The notes under the pieces are model-generated. The model made no database searches. It had not been told where the DNA came from and saw only the letters and a list, made by a program, of their open reading frames with translations. This document shows, piece by piece, positions 1 through 10,744 of a DNA stretch of 64,000 nt. A program made the position numbers and the translations under genes. The first letter of the stretch is position 1, and every line of letters begins with the position of its first letter. The DNA is from JAKAIY01 sp963809385. GTDB taxonomy: Bacteria > Chloroflexota > Ktedonobacteria > Ktedonobacterales > JADMIN01. The stretch covers positions 62,001-126,000 of the forward strand of contig CAWEJL010000004.1 in the NCBI GenBank assembly GCA_963809385.1, given 5' to 3'.

Positions 1-58
1 AACGAGGCCGCATGGTCAGGGCGAGATCAAAAGGATGTAGAGAGGCCTGGGCGAGCGC

Positions 59-1301
59 ATGGGCGTATTCGGCATGATGCGAGATCGGCTACGCGCGCTG
101 TGGCGCGCGCTATGGGGCGCTATCATTTCCGGTGGAACGCCGCGAACGCGGCTGGCCATCCTCTCCGCCGCCGCGCTGCTGGCCCTGCTGCTGGTCAGCG
201 TGGCCCTGGCGCTCAACACGTCCGGCGCAACCACGCAGGCCCCTATGGCGCTGGTCTCTGCCCCCACCACCACGAGCACCATCTCCGCCCACCGTCACGA
301 CCACACCGCCCAGCCCGACCGCCACCATCCACAAGAACACGTCAAAGCCCAAGACACCGCCTCCACCCCCACCGCCGCCACCGCCACCGCCTTCGTCGCC
401 CCCTCCCGCGCCAACCGGCACGCCCGGCGGCGACGGCATCTTCTCCCAGTTCTGCGGCACCCCCACTCCCACGCCGCCCACGCCCAGCCCGACCGCTACC
501 AGCGCGCCCACCGCGACAGCTACAGCGACGGCGACGGCGACGGCGGTAGCGACGGCAACGGCAACCGCCGCCCAGCAGCGCCAGCTCGCCCAGGCGACCT
601 GCATCCCCTGCCCCTATTACGCGGGGAATAATCCCAGCCAGGCGCAGATCGCGACCGCGCTAGCGACCGCTGGGAGCCTCTACGGCGTTCCCGCGAACCT
701 GATGAAGGCCGTCGCCTGGCAGGAAAGCCGCTGGCACGAAGACGTGTACTCATGCGACGGCGGCATCGGACTGATGCAGATTCAGTACTACACCTACCCC
801 TGGCTCAACGGGCAGGCGGTCCCTGCGTGCGGTCTGGGCGTCACCAGCTACGACCCGTACAGCCTTCAGGGCAATGCCGACCTGGGCGCCAAGTATCTCA
901 GGTACCTCAGCTGTTTTTACAGTTATTGGGGCAATAATGGCTCGGGCGCTTCCCTGAAGAACCCCGGCCCCTACACCATAGACTGGTATTATCAGCAGGC
1001 GGGCTTGCCCTATCCTGACTCCTACACCGCCAGCGGGGCGGCCAACCCCAACAGCTTCTGCGCCGCGGTCTTCAACGCCAGCGGCGCCTACCCCGCTCTG
1101 CCATCCACGCTCCACGACCCCTGGAGCTGTCCTTACACCGCTACGACCGGCGACGCCACGCTGCTCGACATCACACTTAGCGCCTATAACGAGGGCGCTG
1201 ACTATACCGACCAGAACGGGATCCAAAACTGGTGGTACGTCAACGGCGTCGAAGGGTGGATCCCGCAATTCGCTTCCGGCGCGCTACCAGTCCCCTCTTG
1301 A
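59..1301 (+). CDS. Exported lytic-transglycosylase-like protein, copy 1 (frame broken)
   Basis: Likely extracytoplasmic peptidoglycan-cleaving enzyme of the SLT/lysozyme fold. An N-terminal hydrophobic anchor (LLALLLVSVALAL, about residues 38-57) is read from 59 in one frame. The low-complexity Pro/Thr linker and the catalytic domain are read in the next frame to 1301. The switch must lie between about 261 and 291, where a C5 run occurs. The domain shows AWQESRWH with the candidate catalytic Glu near residue 222, then GIGLMQI and later LSAYNEGA, all matching the intact paralog that follows. If the break is real, the domain would lack an export signal; a one-base insertion error is simpler. 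The family assignment rests on the Glu plus GLMQ motif, so it is good at fold level and weaker for substrate. Confidence 0.7.
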
Positions 1302-1463
1302 GGGGGCGCTGGACTGTCTGGCGGCGAGGGGCAAGCCGCGCGATTTCCTAACACCGTTAGATTTCTCTAACTCTACAGCGCCTGTTTCGTACTGGTGTCA
1401 ACTTGAGACACTACAGCGGGCGACGGCGGTCATACGTACGTCACCGGACGGAGGTTCACGCCT

Positions 1464-2672
1464 ATGCGCGAGCGAAGGTCAATCGGACAGCGGTTATCAG
1501 GGGCGCGCTCACGGCTCGTGCCGGCGGGTTGCGCTCTCGCGCTGCTTGGCGTGACAGTCGCGCTGCTCACGGGAGTGGTTGTGCCGAACGTGCGCGTCTT
1601 GTTTGGCGCATCCCCCGCGACTTCCAGCGCCCAGTCCACGAACACGCCGCAGAGGCAAGCGCCCGGCAACCTGGCCTACCAGTTGATTCTACCCACGGCG
1701 CCCGCTGTGGCGCTCACGATCCCGCGTACGCCCGACCTGCCGCACGACGCGCTCTTTGCTACGCTGGGCAAGGCGAAGGCCCAGAACAGCTGCGAGGTCG
1801 CCACCCCGCCCGCCACGACGCCTACCGCGATCCCCACCGTCAGCAGCGCCACCGCGACTCCTGACGCTACGGCGACCGACACTCCGACGCCCACGGCGAC
1901 CGACACGCCTGAGCCCGCCACGCCCACGGCGACCGCCGGCTTGGGGCAGGTCACCCCGACCGCGACGTGCGCGGCATGCCCAGTCTATCTGGGCAATAAC
2001 CCCGATCAGGCGACTATCTCGGCGGCGCTTGCGGCGGCGGCCCTCAAATACGGCCTGCCCGCCAACCTGCTCAAGGCTGTCGCCTGGCAGGAGAGCCGCT
2101 GGCACGTTGACGTTCTTTCCTGCGATGGCGGCATTGGCCTGATGCAGATTCAATACTATACCTACCCCTGGCTCAACAGCGTCGCCGAGCCGGCCTGCGA
2201 CCTGGCCGCCACCACCGACGACCCCTACACGCTGGAAGGCAACGCCGATCTGGGAGCCAAGTACATCAAGTGGCTCAGTTGCTTTTACAGCTATTGGGGC
2301 GACAATGGCGGCATCTCGCCGACCAGCCCCGGCGCATACACCATCGCCTCGTACTACCAGCAGGCGGGCCTCCAGTATCCCGACGCGCTCACCGCGAACG
2401 GCGCCCCAAACCCCAGCAGCTACTGCGCCGCCGCCTACAACGACCCCAGCCATCCCGAATACGCCTCGCTGCCCTCCACCACAAGCGACGTGTGGAGCTG
2501 CCCCTACAGCGCGACCCCTGGCGACAACACGCTGCTCGATATGACCCTGAGCGCCTACAACGAGGGCGCGGGCTACACCGACCAGTACGGTATTCAGAAT
2601 CCCTGGTATGTCAGCGGCGTCGCTGGCTGGATACCCCAGTTCGCCTCTGGCGCGCTGCCTACCGCTTCCTGA
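1464..2672 (+). CDS. Exported lytic-transglycosylase-like protein, copy 2
   Basis: Intact 402-residue paralog of the preceding gene. It has a basic N-terminus, one hydrophobic anchor (about residues 20-45), a Thr/Pro-rich spacer with ATPDATATDTPTPTATDTPE character, then an SLT-like domain from about residue 165. The candidate catalytic Glu is residue 210 in AWQESRW, followed by GIGLMQI at about 223-229. Several Cys residues in the domain are shared with copy 1 and could form disulfides outside the cell. A GGAGG ribosome site lies ten bases before the ATG. Tandem duplication with conserved domain and diverged linker suggests wall-remodelling enzymes with different placement. Alternatives such as a goose-type lysozyme cannot be separated by eye. 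Confidence 0.8.
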   Translation: MRERRSIGQRLSGARSRLVPAGCALALLGVTVALLTGVVVPNVRVLFGASPATSSAQSTNTPQRQAPGNLAYQLILPTAPAVALTIPRTPDLPHDALFATLGKAKAQNSCEVATPPATTPTAIPTVSSATATPDATATDTPTPTATDTPEPATPTATAGLGQVTPTATCAACPVYLGNNPDQATISAALAAAALKYGLPANLLKAVAWQESRWHVDVLSCDGGIGLMQIQYYTYPWLNSVAEPACDLAATTDDPYTLEGNADLGAKYIKWLSCFYSYWGDNGGISPTSPGAYTIASYYQQAGLQYPDALTANGAPNPSSYCAAAYNDPSHPEYASLPSTTSDVWSCPYSATPGDNTLLDMTLSAYNEGAGYTDQYGIQNPWYVSGVAGWIPQFASGALPTAS

Positions 2673-2706
2673 GTGAATCCACGCCGGTTCATTTTCAACA
2701 GCGCAC

Positions 2707-2744
2707 GATAGCGCCCTCCCATCGCATGACGGGAGGGCGCTATC
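2707..2744 (+). terminator. Hairpin terminator after lytic transglycosylase copy 2
   Basis: A perfect 14-bp inverted repeat (2707-2720 with 2731-2744, core GCGCCCTCCC/GGGAGGGCGC) with a 10-base loop lies 35 bases after the stop codon. There is no clear T-run, but the same stem core recurs at 4917-4955. Confidence 0.75.
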
Positions 2745-2827
2745 GCGTGTGTGCGACGCTCATGCATGGCTGGGCTGAGCGTCGGTGAGCGTGCCGCGCG
2801 AGTTCCAGGAAGCACTTTTGCTGGCAT

Positions 2828-2857
2828 TTGACATTGACAGTGGCGCTGTCGTATTAT
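2828..2857 (+). promoter_or_regulatory. Promoter of the merR-VWA pair, probably leaderless
   Basis: TTGACA at 2828-2833, an 18-base spacer and TATTAT at 2852-2857 give a strong sigma-70 type promoter. A second TTGACA directly follows the first at 2834-2839. The predicted start of transcription (about 2864) coincides with the ATG at 2865, so the message would have no leader. Confidence 0.65.
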
Positions 2858-2864
2858 GGCCTCC

Positions 2865-3509
2865 ATGAGCGAGCATCATGGCGATCTAAGGCCCAGCGAC
2901 GATATGGACATGACGATAGATGAGCTTGCGGAGCGCCAGGGTTTACCTGTGCGCACCATCCGCTTCTACATCGCGCAGGGCTTGCTGCCAGGACCAGGCT
3001 CACGCGGGAAATCCGCCGCCTACGGCGAAGAGCATCTTGTACGGCTGCGGCTGATACGGCAGTTGAGTGAGCGGCATGTGCCGCTCTCAAAGATTCAGGA
3101 TTTGCTCCAGGGGTTATCGCTTGGCGAGGTGAAAGCGCTGTTGGCGGCGGAGGAGGACCGGTCGGTTCAGTTGACGGAGGCCGAGCGGCGAAAGTCACCG
3201 CGCGACTACGTGACGGCGCTGCTCGACGATGCGCGACAGGCCCGGCAGGCGCCACAGCAGGCGGCTCCGCGCCCGTATCCAGCGACATCGCCGGGCAAAC
3301 CGCCGCTCTCCGTATCAGCGCACGAGTTGCGGACTCAGCGCAAGCCTCCCACGACTGCGGGGCGGAGGGAGGGTGATCCCTGGCTTCACTGGACGCTCGC
3401 GCCAGGGGTCGAGCTGCATGTAAGCGCGGAAGCGCGGGCGCGCTATGCCGCGTTGATCCAGCGCTTGCTGCGTGCGGCAGGCGAGGACGAGGACGCCAAA
3501 GTCGACTAA
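2865..3509 (+). CDS. MerR-family transcriptional regulator
   Basis: DNA-binding regulator of 214 residues. The MerR winged helix-turn-helix starts near residue 13 with TIDELAERQGLPVRTIRFYI, followed by GLLPGPGSRGK and the LRLIRQLSE helix. The C-terminal half is Pro/Ala/Arg-rich and shows no recognisable effector domain or metal-binding Cys. An in-frame ATG at 2856 lies inside the -10 box, so 2865 is chosen as start. It is followed after 36 bases by a VWA protein and is probably co-transcribed with it. The signal it senses is unknown. Confidence 0.85.
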   Translation: MSEHHGDLRPSDDMDMTIDELAERQGLPVRTIRFYIAQGLLPGPGSRGKSAAYGEEHLVRLRLIRQLSERHVPLSKIQDLLQGLSLGEVKALLAAEEDRSVQLTEAERRKSPRDYVTALLDDARQARQAPQQAAPRPYPATSPGKPPLSVSAHELRTQRKPPTTAGRREGDPWLHWTLAPGVELHVSAEARARYAALIQRLLRAAGEDEDAKVD

Positions 3510-3545
3510 CCTTTGACGCCGTTTGCCACAGGGGAGGATCGAGCT

Positions 3546-4877
3546 ATGAGTGATGATGGAGTGACATCCGATGCCAGTCGTGAGCCTTCAGGCGAGGTCG
3601 AGATCCAATTAGCGCCGCGCCCTGAGCGGCGGCTGATTCCACACCAGCCCAGTTATCGCTACGTAGACTTTCAGATTCGCGTCGCTTCGCCGCCGTCAGA
3701 GGCGCAAGCGAACCGCACGCCAATCACGCTGGCGCTGGTCATTGACCGCAGCGGCTCGATGTCGGGCGACAAGATCGTTATCGCGAAGCGCGCGGCGCTG
3801 GCCGTTCTGGAGCGCATGGATGAACGTGATACTGTCGCCGTTGTGGTCTTCGATGAACAAATCGATACGCTGCAGTCCGCTGTCTCAGTGACCCCAGAAG
3901 TAAAAGCCTCCGTTCGGGCCGCGCTGGCAAAGATCAACGCGCGGGGCTCGACTGCGCTGCATGAGGGATGGCTGACCGGCTGCCATGCGATCACCAGCGC
4001 GACGGAAGACGTCGCGTCGCGCGGAGTCGCGCGGTGCTTTCTGCTGACTGACGGACAGGCGAACGTTGGGGTGCAGGAACCAGAGCGCATCGCCAGTGAC
4101 GCGGCGGGAATTCGCCGCAACGCGGGCATCGGGACCAGCACGTTTGGCGTTGGGCTCGATTACGCGGAGGAGCTGCTGGGGCCGATGGCGGAGGCGGGAG
4201 GCGGCAGCTTCCACCATCTGCGCACAGCCTCCGAGATCGCCAACACTTTCATCGGTGAGCTGGGCGAGCTCCTCGCCACTGCGGCTACCAACGCGCGTCT
4301 GGAGCTGGAGGTCGAGCCGGGCGTCTCCGTAGATATCGTCAGCTTGTATGCGGCCAGCCAGGACGCGGGCAATCCCTTGCGCTGGTCAGTCTCGCTTGGT
4401 GACCTCATGAGCGGCGAGGATCGTCACATCATGCTGCGTTTTGGCTTTGGCGACGCGCCGCGACGGGAGGATCAGGCGGTTCGCGCGCGACTGGTGTGGA
4501 CAGTCGCAGGCGCCGAGCGACACACAGACTGGTCGACACTGCGGTTCACGTACGCCAGCGATGCGGAGTGCGCGGCTGAGGCTGCCGATCAGCGGGTCGT
4601 CCATGCGGTGGGCGAAGCTGTATCCGATCGCTCGCAGCGCGACGCGCTTATCCATAGCAAGCGAGGCGATTTCGACCTCGCGCGATCAACCCTGATGGAA
4701 GCGGGGGCGCATATAGCCAGCGGCATTCCGATTGATCCATCGCTACAGGCCGAGCTCGATGAAATCAACCGTCTCGCGTCTGATCTTGAGCATGGGCCGC
4801 TCGCTTCCGCCCCTGCCAAAGAAGCCTACTACATGAGGCAGGCCAGGAGCAGGGGAAAGCGGGACCTTCGCAAATAA
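3546..4877 (+). CDS. VWA-domain protein with intact MIDAS
   Basis: A 443-residue protein with a von Willebrand A domain from about residue 55 to 245. The metal-ion-dependent adhesion site is intact: DRSGSMS begins at residue 67, a Thr follows in GSTALHEG, and TDGQAN supplies the distal Asp. There is no signal peptide, so it is probably cytoplasmic. The C-terminal third is helical and resembles the inter-alpha-trypsin/YfbK-like tail seen in bacterial VWA proteins. The start at 3546 is supported by GGGGAGG eight bases upstream; a TTG at 3513 is in frame but lacks a site. Pairing with a MerR regulator suggests a stress-responsive unit, which is inference. Confidence 0.85.
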   Translation: MSDDGVTSDASREPSGEVEIQLAPRPERRLIPHQPSYRYVDFQIRVASPPSEAQANRTPITLALVIDRSGSMSGDKIVIAKRAALAVLERMDERDTVAVVVFDEQIDTLQSAVSVTPEVKASVRAALAKINARGSTALHEGWLTGCHAITSATEDVASRGVARCFLLTDGQANVGVQEPERIASDAAGIRRNAGIGTSTFGVGLDYAEELLGPMAEAGGGSFHHLRTASEIANTFIGELGELLATAATNARLELEVEPGVSVDIVSLYAASQDAGNPLRWSVSLGDLMSGEDRHIMLRFGFGDAPRREDQAVRARLVWTVAGAERHTDWSTLRFTYASDAECAAEAADQRVVHAVGEAVSDRSQRDALIHSKRGDFDLARSTLMEAGAHIASGIPIDPSLQAELDEINRLASDLEHGPLASAPAKEAYYMRQARSRGKRDLRK

Positions 4878-4916
4878 GCGCCCTGACACAGCCATACTGA
4901 CAGCGACATGGCGCGC

Positions 4917-4955
4917 GAGAGCGCCCTCCCGTCTTACCGATGGGAGGGCGCTCTC
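4917..4955. terminator. Bidirectional terminator between the VWA gene and ftsH
   Basis: Perfect 14-bp stem (4917-4930 with 4942-4955) and an 11-base loop between two converging genes, followed on the plus strand by GTTGTTTG. The stem shares the GCGCCCTCCC core of the hairpin at 2707. Confidence 0.85.
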
Positions 4956-4981
4956 GTTGTTTGAGTCGTGCTTTGCCGCTA

Positions 4982-6944
<1,963 letters not shown>

Positions 6945-7059
6945 GCGTGTGGCCTCCATCACTCAGTGCATACGTCGCCGCACGAGCGCTCTACCGACTG
7001 CGCGGCGGGTTTGGGACAGACGCAGGCGGCGCTGGGAACGCGCCACCCTTAGTTGCGTA

Positions 7060-7160
7060 CGCGCGCCGCGATGAGGCGCTATCGTAGCGGCTCTCCAGCC
7101 CCGTCGAACACTCTCGTGAGCGGGGCCGTGAGCCGCTACACCGCCTCATTGCGGCGCGCG
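7060..7160 (-). promoter_or_regulatory. Long imperfect hairpin in the ftsH leader
   Basis: About 30-bp imperfect arms (7060-7092 with 7131-7160) enclose a second stem GCCCCG/CGGGGC (7098-7103 with 7121-7126). It lies directly downstream of the ftsH promoter, so the transcript would begin with this structure, about 115 bases before the coding start. Confidence 0.55.
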
Positions 7161-7174
7161 TGTAGTCCATATGT

Positions 7175-7203
7175 TGTATACATTACGATGTTTCTTATGT
7201 GAA
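7175..7203 (-). promoter_or_regulatory. Candidate ftsH promoter
   Basis: On the minus strand TTCACA (7198-7203), a 17-base spacer and TATACA (7175-7180) sit in an AT-rich patch between the ABC-F gene and ftsH. The sequence is close to the sigma-70 consensus. Confidence 0.5.
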
Positions 7204-7252
7204 TACTTTGTACGTAGGACTCCAGGCGTGGCAGGCGGCGAAGCGCCCCCTG

Positions 7253-8986
7253 CTATACCTTGGAGACCTGCGCGAGGCTGCCCTCGTCGAAGTAGCGCAG
7301 CGCCCCGACTGACAGTGGCAGCGCCAGATCAGGCTCCAGGTCTTCGACGAACTCGGTATCGTGGCTGACGATCACCAGCGTCCCCTTGAAGCCGCGCAGC
7401 GCCTCGCCCACCTGCTCGCGCGACTGCGGGTCGAGGTTGTTGGTTGGCTCGTCGAGCAGCAGCGTGTTGTAGCCGCCGACCATCAGCGTCGCCAGCGCCA
7501 GCCGCGTCTTTTCCCCGCCGGAGAGTGACTTGACCGGTTGGAACGCCTGCTCGCCGCTGAAGAGGAAGCGGCCCAGAATCGAGCGCAGCTTGCCGTCACC
7601 AGGCAGATCACCGCCGCGCTTCGGCGCCTCCGCCGCCGCCAGCCGCATCTCCTCCAAGAGGGTCGCGCCGCCGTGCAGTGACTCGTGCTCCTGCGCGTAG
7701 TAGCCGAGGTCCACCATCTGCCCGATCTCGATGCTCCCGCGCGTCGGCTGTAGCACTCCCGCAAGGGTCTTGAGCAGCGTCGTCTTGCCCGCGCCGTTGC
7801 GACCGATCACCACCAGCCGTTTGCCGCGCTCCAGCTCGAACGTCAAATCCTGGAAGACGGGCGCGCCGCCATAGCTCTTGGCCAGGTCCTCCACGCGGAA
7901 GACGATCCGCCCGCTCGGTCGCGCAATTGGAAGCTGGAAGGTCAGCTTGCGCTGGCGCCGGGGCAGCGCCGCCGCGTCGGGCAACTGCTCGCGCAGCCGC
8001 TCGATGCGGTGATCCAGCACTTTCGCCTTGCGCGCCATCTTTTCCGTCTTGCCACGCGCCCAGTCGGCCTGCGTCTTGAGCTGCGTGATCTTCAGCTGCT
8101 GGCGCTCCGTCTCGGCCACTGCGCGCTCTTCCGCCGCGTCACGCTGGCGCAGATAGGAGCTATAGTTGCCGTGGTACGCCGTTAGCGTCTGCAAGCCCGC
8201 GTCCAGGTGCAGCACGCGCGTGATCGCCTTGTCCAGCAGGACGAGGTCGTGCGAGATGAGCAGCGTCGCGCCCTCGTAGCGTGCGAGGTAGTCCATCAGC
8301 CAGAGCGTCGCTGGGCCGTCCAGGTGATTGGTCGGCTCGTCCAGCAGCAGCAGATCATTGGTGGCGAAGAGCGTCCGCGCCAGCGCCAGACGAGTCTTCT
8401 GCCCACCGGAAAGCCCCGTGACGGCCCGCTCTAGCTCGACATCACCCAGGCCCAACCCCTGCAGTAGCTCACCCATCTCATACTCGGCGGCGTAGCCCCC
8501 CGACCGCTGGAACTCCTCTTCCAGCTCGCCGTAGCGCCAGAGCAGCGTATCCAGCGCGCTGGCCTGCCCCTTCTGCCCCTTGCGGGCGGGGGTCGCTGGG
8601 GTGGCGAGCGCCGCGCCGGAGGTCTCCGCCGCCGTCGCTTCGGCCAGCTGGGCCTCCAGCGTCCGCAGCCGCGCGCTCAGTCGGGCCAGGTCGCGGCCCG
8701 CTAGCATCACGTCGCGCACGGTCACTGGCGCGTCGCTATTCGCCGCCCCAGCCTCCAGCAGGTCGTCGGCCAGCCGCTCCTGCCCCAGGTAGCCCATGCG
8801 CCGGGGCCGGGTAATCAGTCCCGCGTCGGGGTCTACCGCGCCGCGCAGCGCGTGCAGCAGCGTCGTCTTGCCCGCGCCATTGACGCCGACGATGCCGACC
8901 TTGTCGCCTTTGTTGATCAGAAACGAGGCGTCACGCAACAGCGTGCGGCCTCCACGGCTCAGCGTGAGCCGCTTTACATCCAGCAT
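7253..8986 (-). CDS. ABC-F family ATPase (ribosome-associated type)
   Basis: A 577-residue protein with two ABC ATPase domains and no membrane segments. Domain 1 has GVNGAGKTT, the LSGGQKTRLALAR signature and LLLLDEPTNHLD. Domain 2 has GRNGAGKTT, LSGGEKTRLALA and LLLDEPTNNLD. The linker near residues 290-350 is rich in Lys/Arg and coiled-coil, as in the P-site tRNA interaction motif of ABC-F proteins. Family members act on translating ribosomes rather than in transport. An Ala/Lys-rich insertion (around ATPATPARKGQKGQ) in domain 1 is unusual. Closest in layout to Uup/YdiF-type proteins; which subfamily cannot be set by eye. Confidence 0.9.
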   Translation of the reverse strand: MLDVKRLTLSRGGRTLLRDASFLINKGDKVGIVGVNGAGKTTLLHALRGAVDPDAGLITRPRRMGYLGQERLADDLLEAGAANSDAPVTVRDVMLAGRDLARLSARLRTLEAQLAEATAAETSGAALATPATPARKGQKGQASALDTLLWRYGELEEEFQRSGGYAAEYEMGELLQGLGLGDVELERAVTGLSGGQKTRLALARTLFATNDLLLLDEPTNHLDGPATLWLMDYLARYEGATLLISHDLVLLDKAITRVLHLDAGLQTLTAYHGNYSSYLRQRDAAEERAVAETERQQLKITQLKTQADWARGKTEKMARKAKVLDHRIERLREQLPDAAALPRRQRKLTFQLPIARPSGRIVFRVEDLAKSYGGAPVFQDLTFELERGKRLVVIGRNGAGKTTLLKTLAGVLQPTRGSIEIGQMVDLGYYAQEHESLHGGATLLEEMRLAAAEAPKRGGDLPGDGKLRSILGRFLFSGEQAFQPVKSLSGGEKTRLALATLMVGGYNTLLLDEPTNNLDPQSREQVGEALRGFKGTLVIVSHDTEFVEDLEPDLALPLSVGALRYFDEGSLAQVSKV

Positions 8987-9372
8987 GGTTGTATGAACCT
9001 CTCCGAAACAGCCCCGGAAAATGGTCTGGTGTTGAGCGCGGGGCAGACAGTGACGCGCGTATGGGACGTATGGGAGAGGAGTCCGCCGGTACCGGGCCGG
9101 GAGCGCGCGCGCCGGGCTGTCAGCATGCGACAGGCGGCGGGCGGAGGCTCGGTGTGGTAGGTCGCGCTGAGGGGAAAGCGGATCGTCGCTTTCACCGCAC
9201 GCTTGCTACAGGGCAGACTCCACCCCTGGCTTAGGGGCGAGGCGCGCTGAGTAGCAGCGAGCGGTACAACATCAGCGATACGATCCTCTCATGTTCTGAG
9301 CTATGAGGAAGGGCGCGAGCCACGCTGGCTCACCGCGCGTATGGTATCCCGCCCCAGCCCTCGCCGTCAAGC
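8987..9372. other. Intergenic region between the ABC-F gene and the scpA-side repeat
   Basis: About 385 bases between the start of the ABC-F gene and the repeat element below. I see no credible gene on either strand; the short open frames here lack ribosome sites and known motifs. It presumably holds the ABC-F promoter, but no convincing -35/-10 pair was found. Confidence 0.4.
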
Positions 9373-9569
9373 GCCATGACCCGAAGCCTCAGGGCTTGTG
9401 AAATGTCGGCGCTCTCGGCCTTGAAAAGGCCGGAGCACGCGGACGCGGACTGAAGTCCGATGCGCCGGCGCGCGCGGCGGACAGGGCATTGATGCCCACG
9501 TCCCCGCGTGCGCCAGCCATTCATGGCCGCGACGGAGCCGGCATTTCACAAGCCATGACCCGAAACCTC
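9373..9569. repeat. Composite palindromic element at the 3' end of scpA
   Basis: A direct repeat (GCCATGACCCGAAGCCTC at 9373-9390; 9552-9569 with one mismatch) flanks an inverted repeat (9393-9410 with 9537-9554, 17 of 18 pairing). Inside are four short hairpins with different arms: 9416-9432, 9446-9459, 9484-9497 and 9516-9527. A further stem (GCACGCGG... at 9434-9444 with ...CCGCGTGC at 9499-9511) encloses the second and third. The right arm supplies the scpA stop codon, while the left direct-repeat copy preserves what looks like the older scpA end. No transposase is encoded. The same order of hairpins recurs at 30371-30500. Confidence 0.7.
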
Positions 9570-10526
9570 GCGCCGCTTGCGCCGCGCGCGTGGCTCTGGC
9601 GTGGCCGGTGTGGGGTCGAACTCGCTGACGGCGGGGGCCTCATTCGCCGTATCCCCAGCCTCGGCGGCGCGCAGCCGCGAGCGCGGGCCTGGCGCGATCT
9701 CGACCGGCCCGAACAGCGCCTCCTGCGTCACATCCAGCCGCCCCTGGTGCCAAAGCTCCAGCACGGCGAGGAAGGTCACCACCACCGCGAAGCGCGAGGT
9801 GGCCGTCAGCAGCGCCTCCTCCAGCGTCACGCGCCCACGCCCGGCCAGCAGCGCTTCGAGCTCCTCGATCTTCTCAGCCACCGTCACCAGCGGCAGTGGG
9901 AGCTGCTCCGGCTGGGAGAACTGCTGCTCCGTCAGCACGCGCTTGAAGACCGCCGCCAGCGCGTTGATGTTCAGGCCCACCAGTTTCGGTGGCGCCCAGG
10001 TCAGCATCAGCTCCGGGTCCACCAGCCGCGCCGCCCGCGTGTAGGATTGCAAGCCCGCTAGCTCACGCGCCCGCAGCGCCCGCGCGATCTCGCGCGCCAG
10101 CTGGTATTCGCGCAACCGCTGCGCCAGGACCTCGGCGTCGTCCAGCGGATCGCTGTCCTCGTCCTCGCTCTGCTTCGGCTGGCGGGGCAGCAGGCTGCGC
10201 GACTTGATCAGCAGCAGCCGCGCCGCCATCGCCACGAAATCCGCCAGGCGCGGCAGCGGCGGCTCATCCCACGTGCGCAGATAGGCGACGAACTGGCCGG
10301 TGACCGCCACCAGCGAGATCGTCGTAATCTCCAGCTGGTTCTTCTCGATCAGGTTGAGCAGCAAATCCATCGGCCCGTCGAAACCCGGCAGGTGAATGGT
10401 ATACGGCTCGGCCTCTGGCTCAGGCGCAGCGACGCCCAGCGGCAGCGTCGCCTGGATGGGCCGCTCCTCCGCCCCGGCGCTGGGGGGCGCGGAGCGCGCG
10501 CGTGTCACCTGCGCCGCCTTGCTCAT
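9546..10526 (-). CDS. scpA: Segregation and condensation protein A
   Basis: Kleisin subunit that binds SMC and ScpB in chromosome condensation. The diagnostic block LPGFDGPMDLLLNLIEKNQLEI is near residues 47-68, followed by FVAYLRTW, ADFVAMAARLLLIKSRSLLP and the C-terminal winged helix (VTLEEALLTATSRFAVVVTFLAVLEL...GRLDVTQE). The first 40 and last 50 residues are low-complexity extensions beyond the usual family length. The final residues and stop codon fall within a palindromic element that appears to have inserted at the gene end, changing the tail from EASGHGA to EVSGHGL. No scpB is adjacent on this side. Confidence 0.92.
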   Translation of the reverse strand: MSKAAQVTRARSAPPSAGAEERPIQATLPLGVAAPEPEAEPYTIHLPGFDGPMDLLLNLIEKNQLEITTISLVAVTGQFVAYLRTWDEPPLPRLADFVAMAARLLLIKSRSLLPRQPKQSEDEDSDPLDDAEVLAQRLREYQLAREIARALRARELAGLQSYTRAARLVDPELMLTWAPPKLVGLNINALAAVFKRVLTEQQFSQPEQLPLPLVTVAEKIEELEALLAGRGRVTLEEALLTATSRFAVVVTFLAVLELWHQGRLDVTQEALFGPVEIAPGPRSRLRAAEAGDTANEAPAVSEFDPTPATPEPRARRKRREVSGHGL

Positions 10527-10684
10527 CGCCTCGCCCTCCGCCCACTCTGGCCGCTACCATGCGGCGCCACGACCGTCATTCGCGGCCAATTGTCCCATTC
10601 TACGGACGGCAAGAACAAACGGTCAACTTGACCGCCGCTTGGGTTAGCACAAGAGTCATATCAGGCGCACGCGCCATGACACAA

Positions 10685-10726
10685 AACGGGCGGGCGCGCC
10701 CCATGTCAGAAGCCCGCCCGCCCGTT
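10685..10726 (-). terminator. Intrinsic terminator of the TPR membrane protein gene
   Basis: An 11-bp stem (10685-10695 with 10716-10726, AACGGGCGGGC/GCCCGCCCGTT) lies 19 bases after the stop codon of the minus-strand gene. On that strand it runs into TTTTGTGTC. Confidence 0.75.
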
Positions 10727-10744
10727 CGCGCGTGATAGCCGCCG

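Noticed and set aside
3513..3545. TTG start of the VWA gene at 3513
   Set aside because: It lacks a ribosome site, whereas ATG 3546 has GGGGAGG at ideal spacing.
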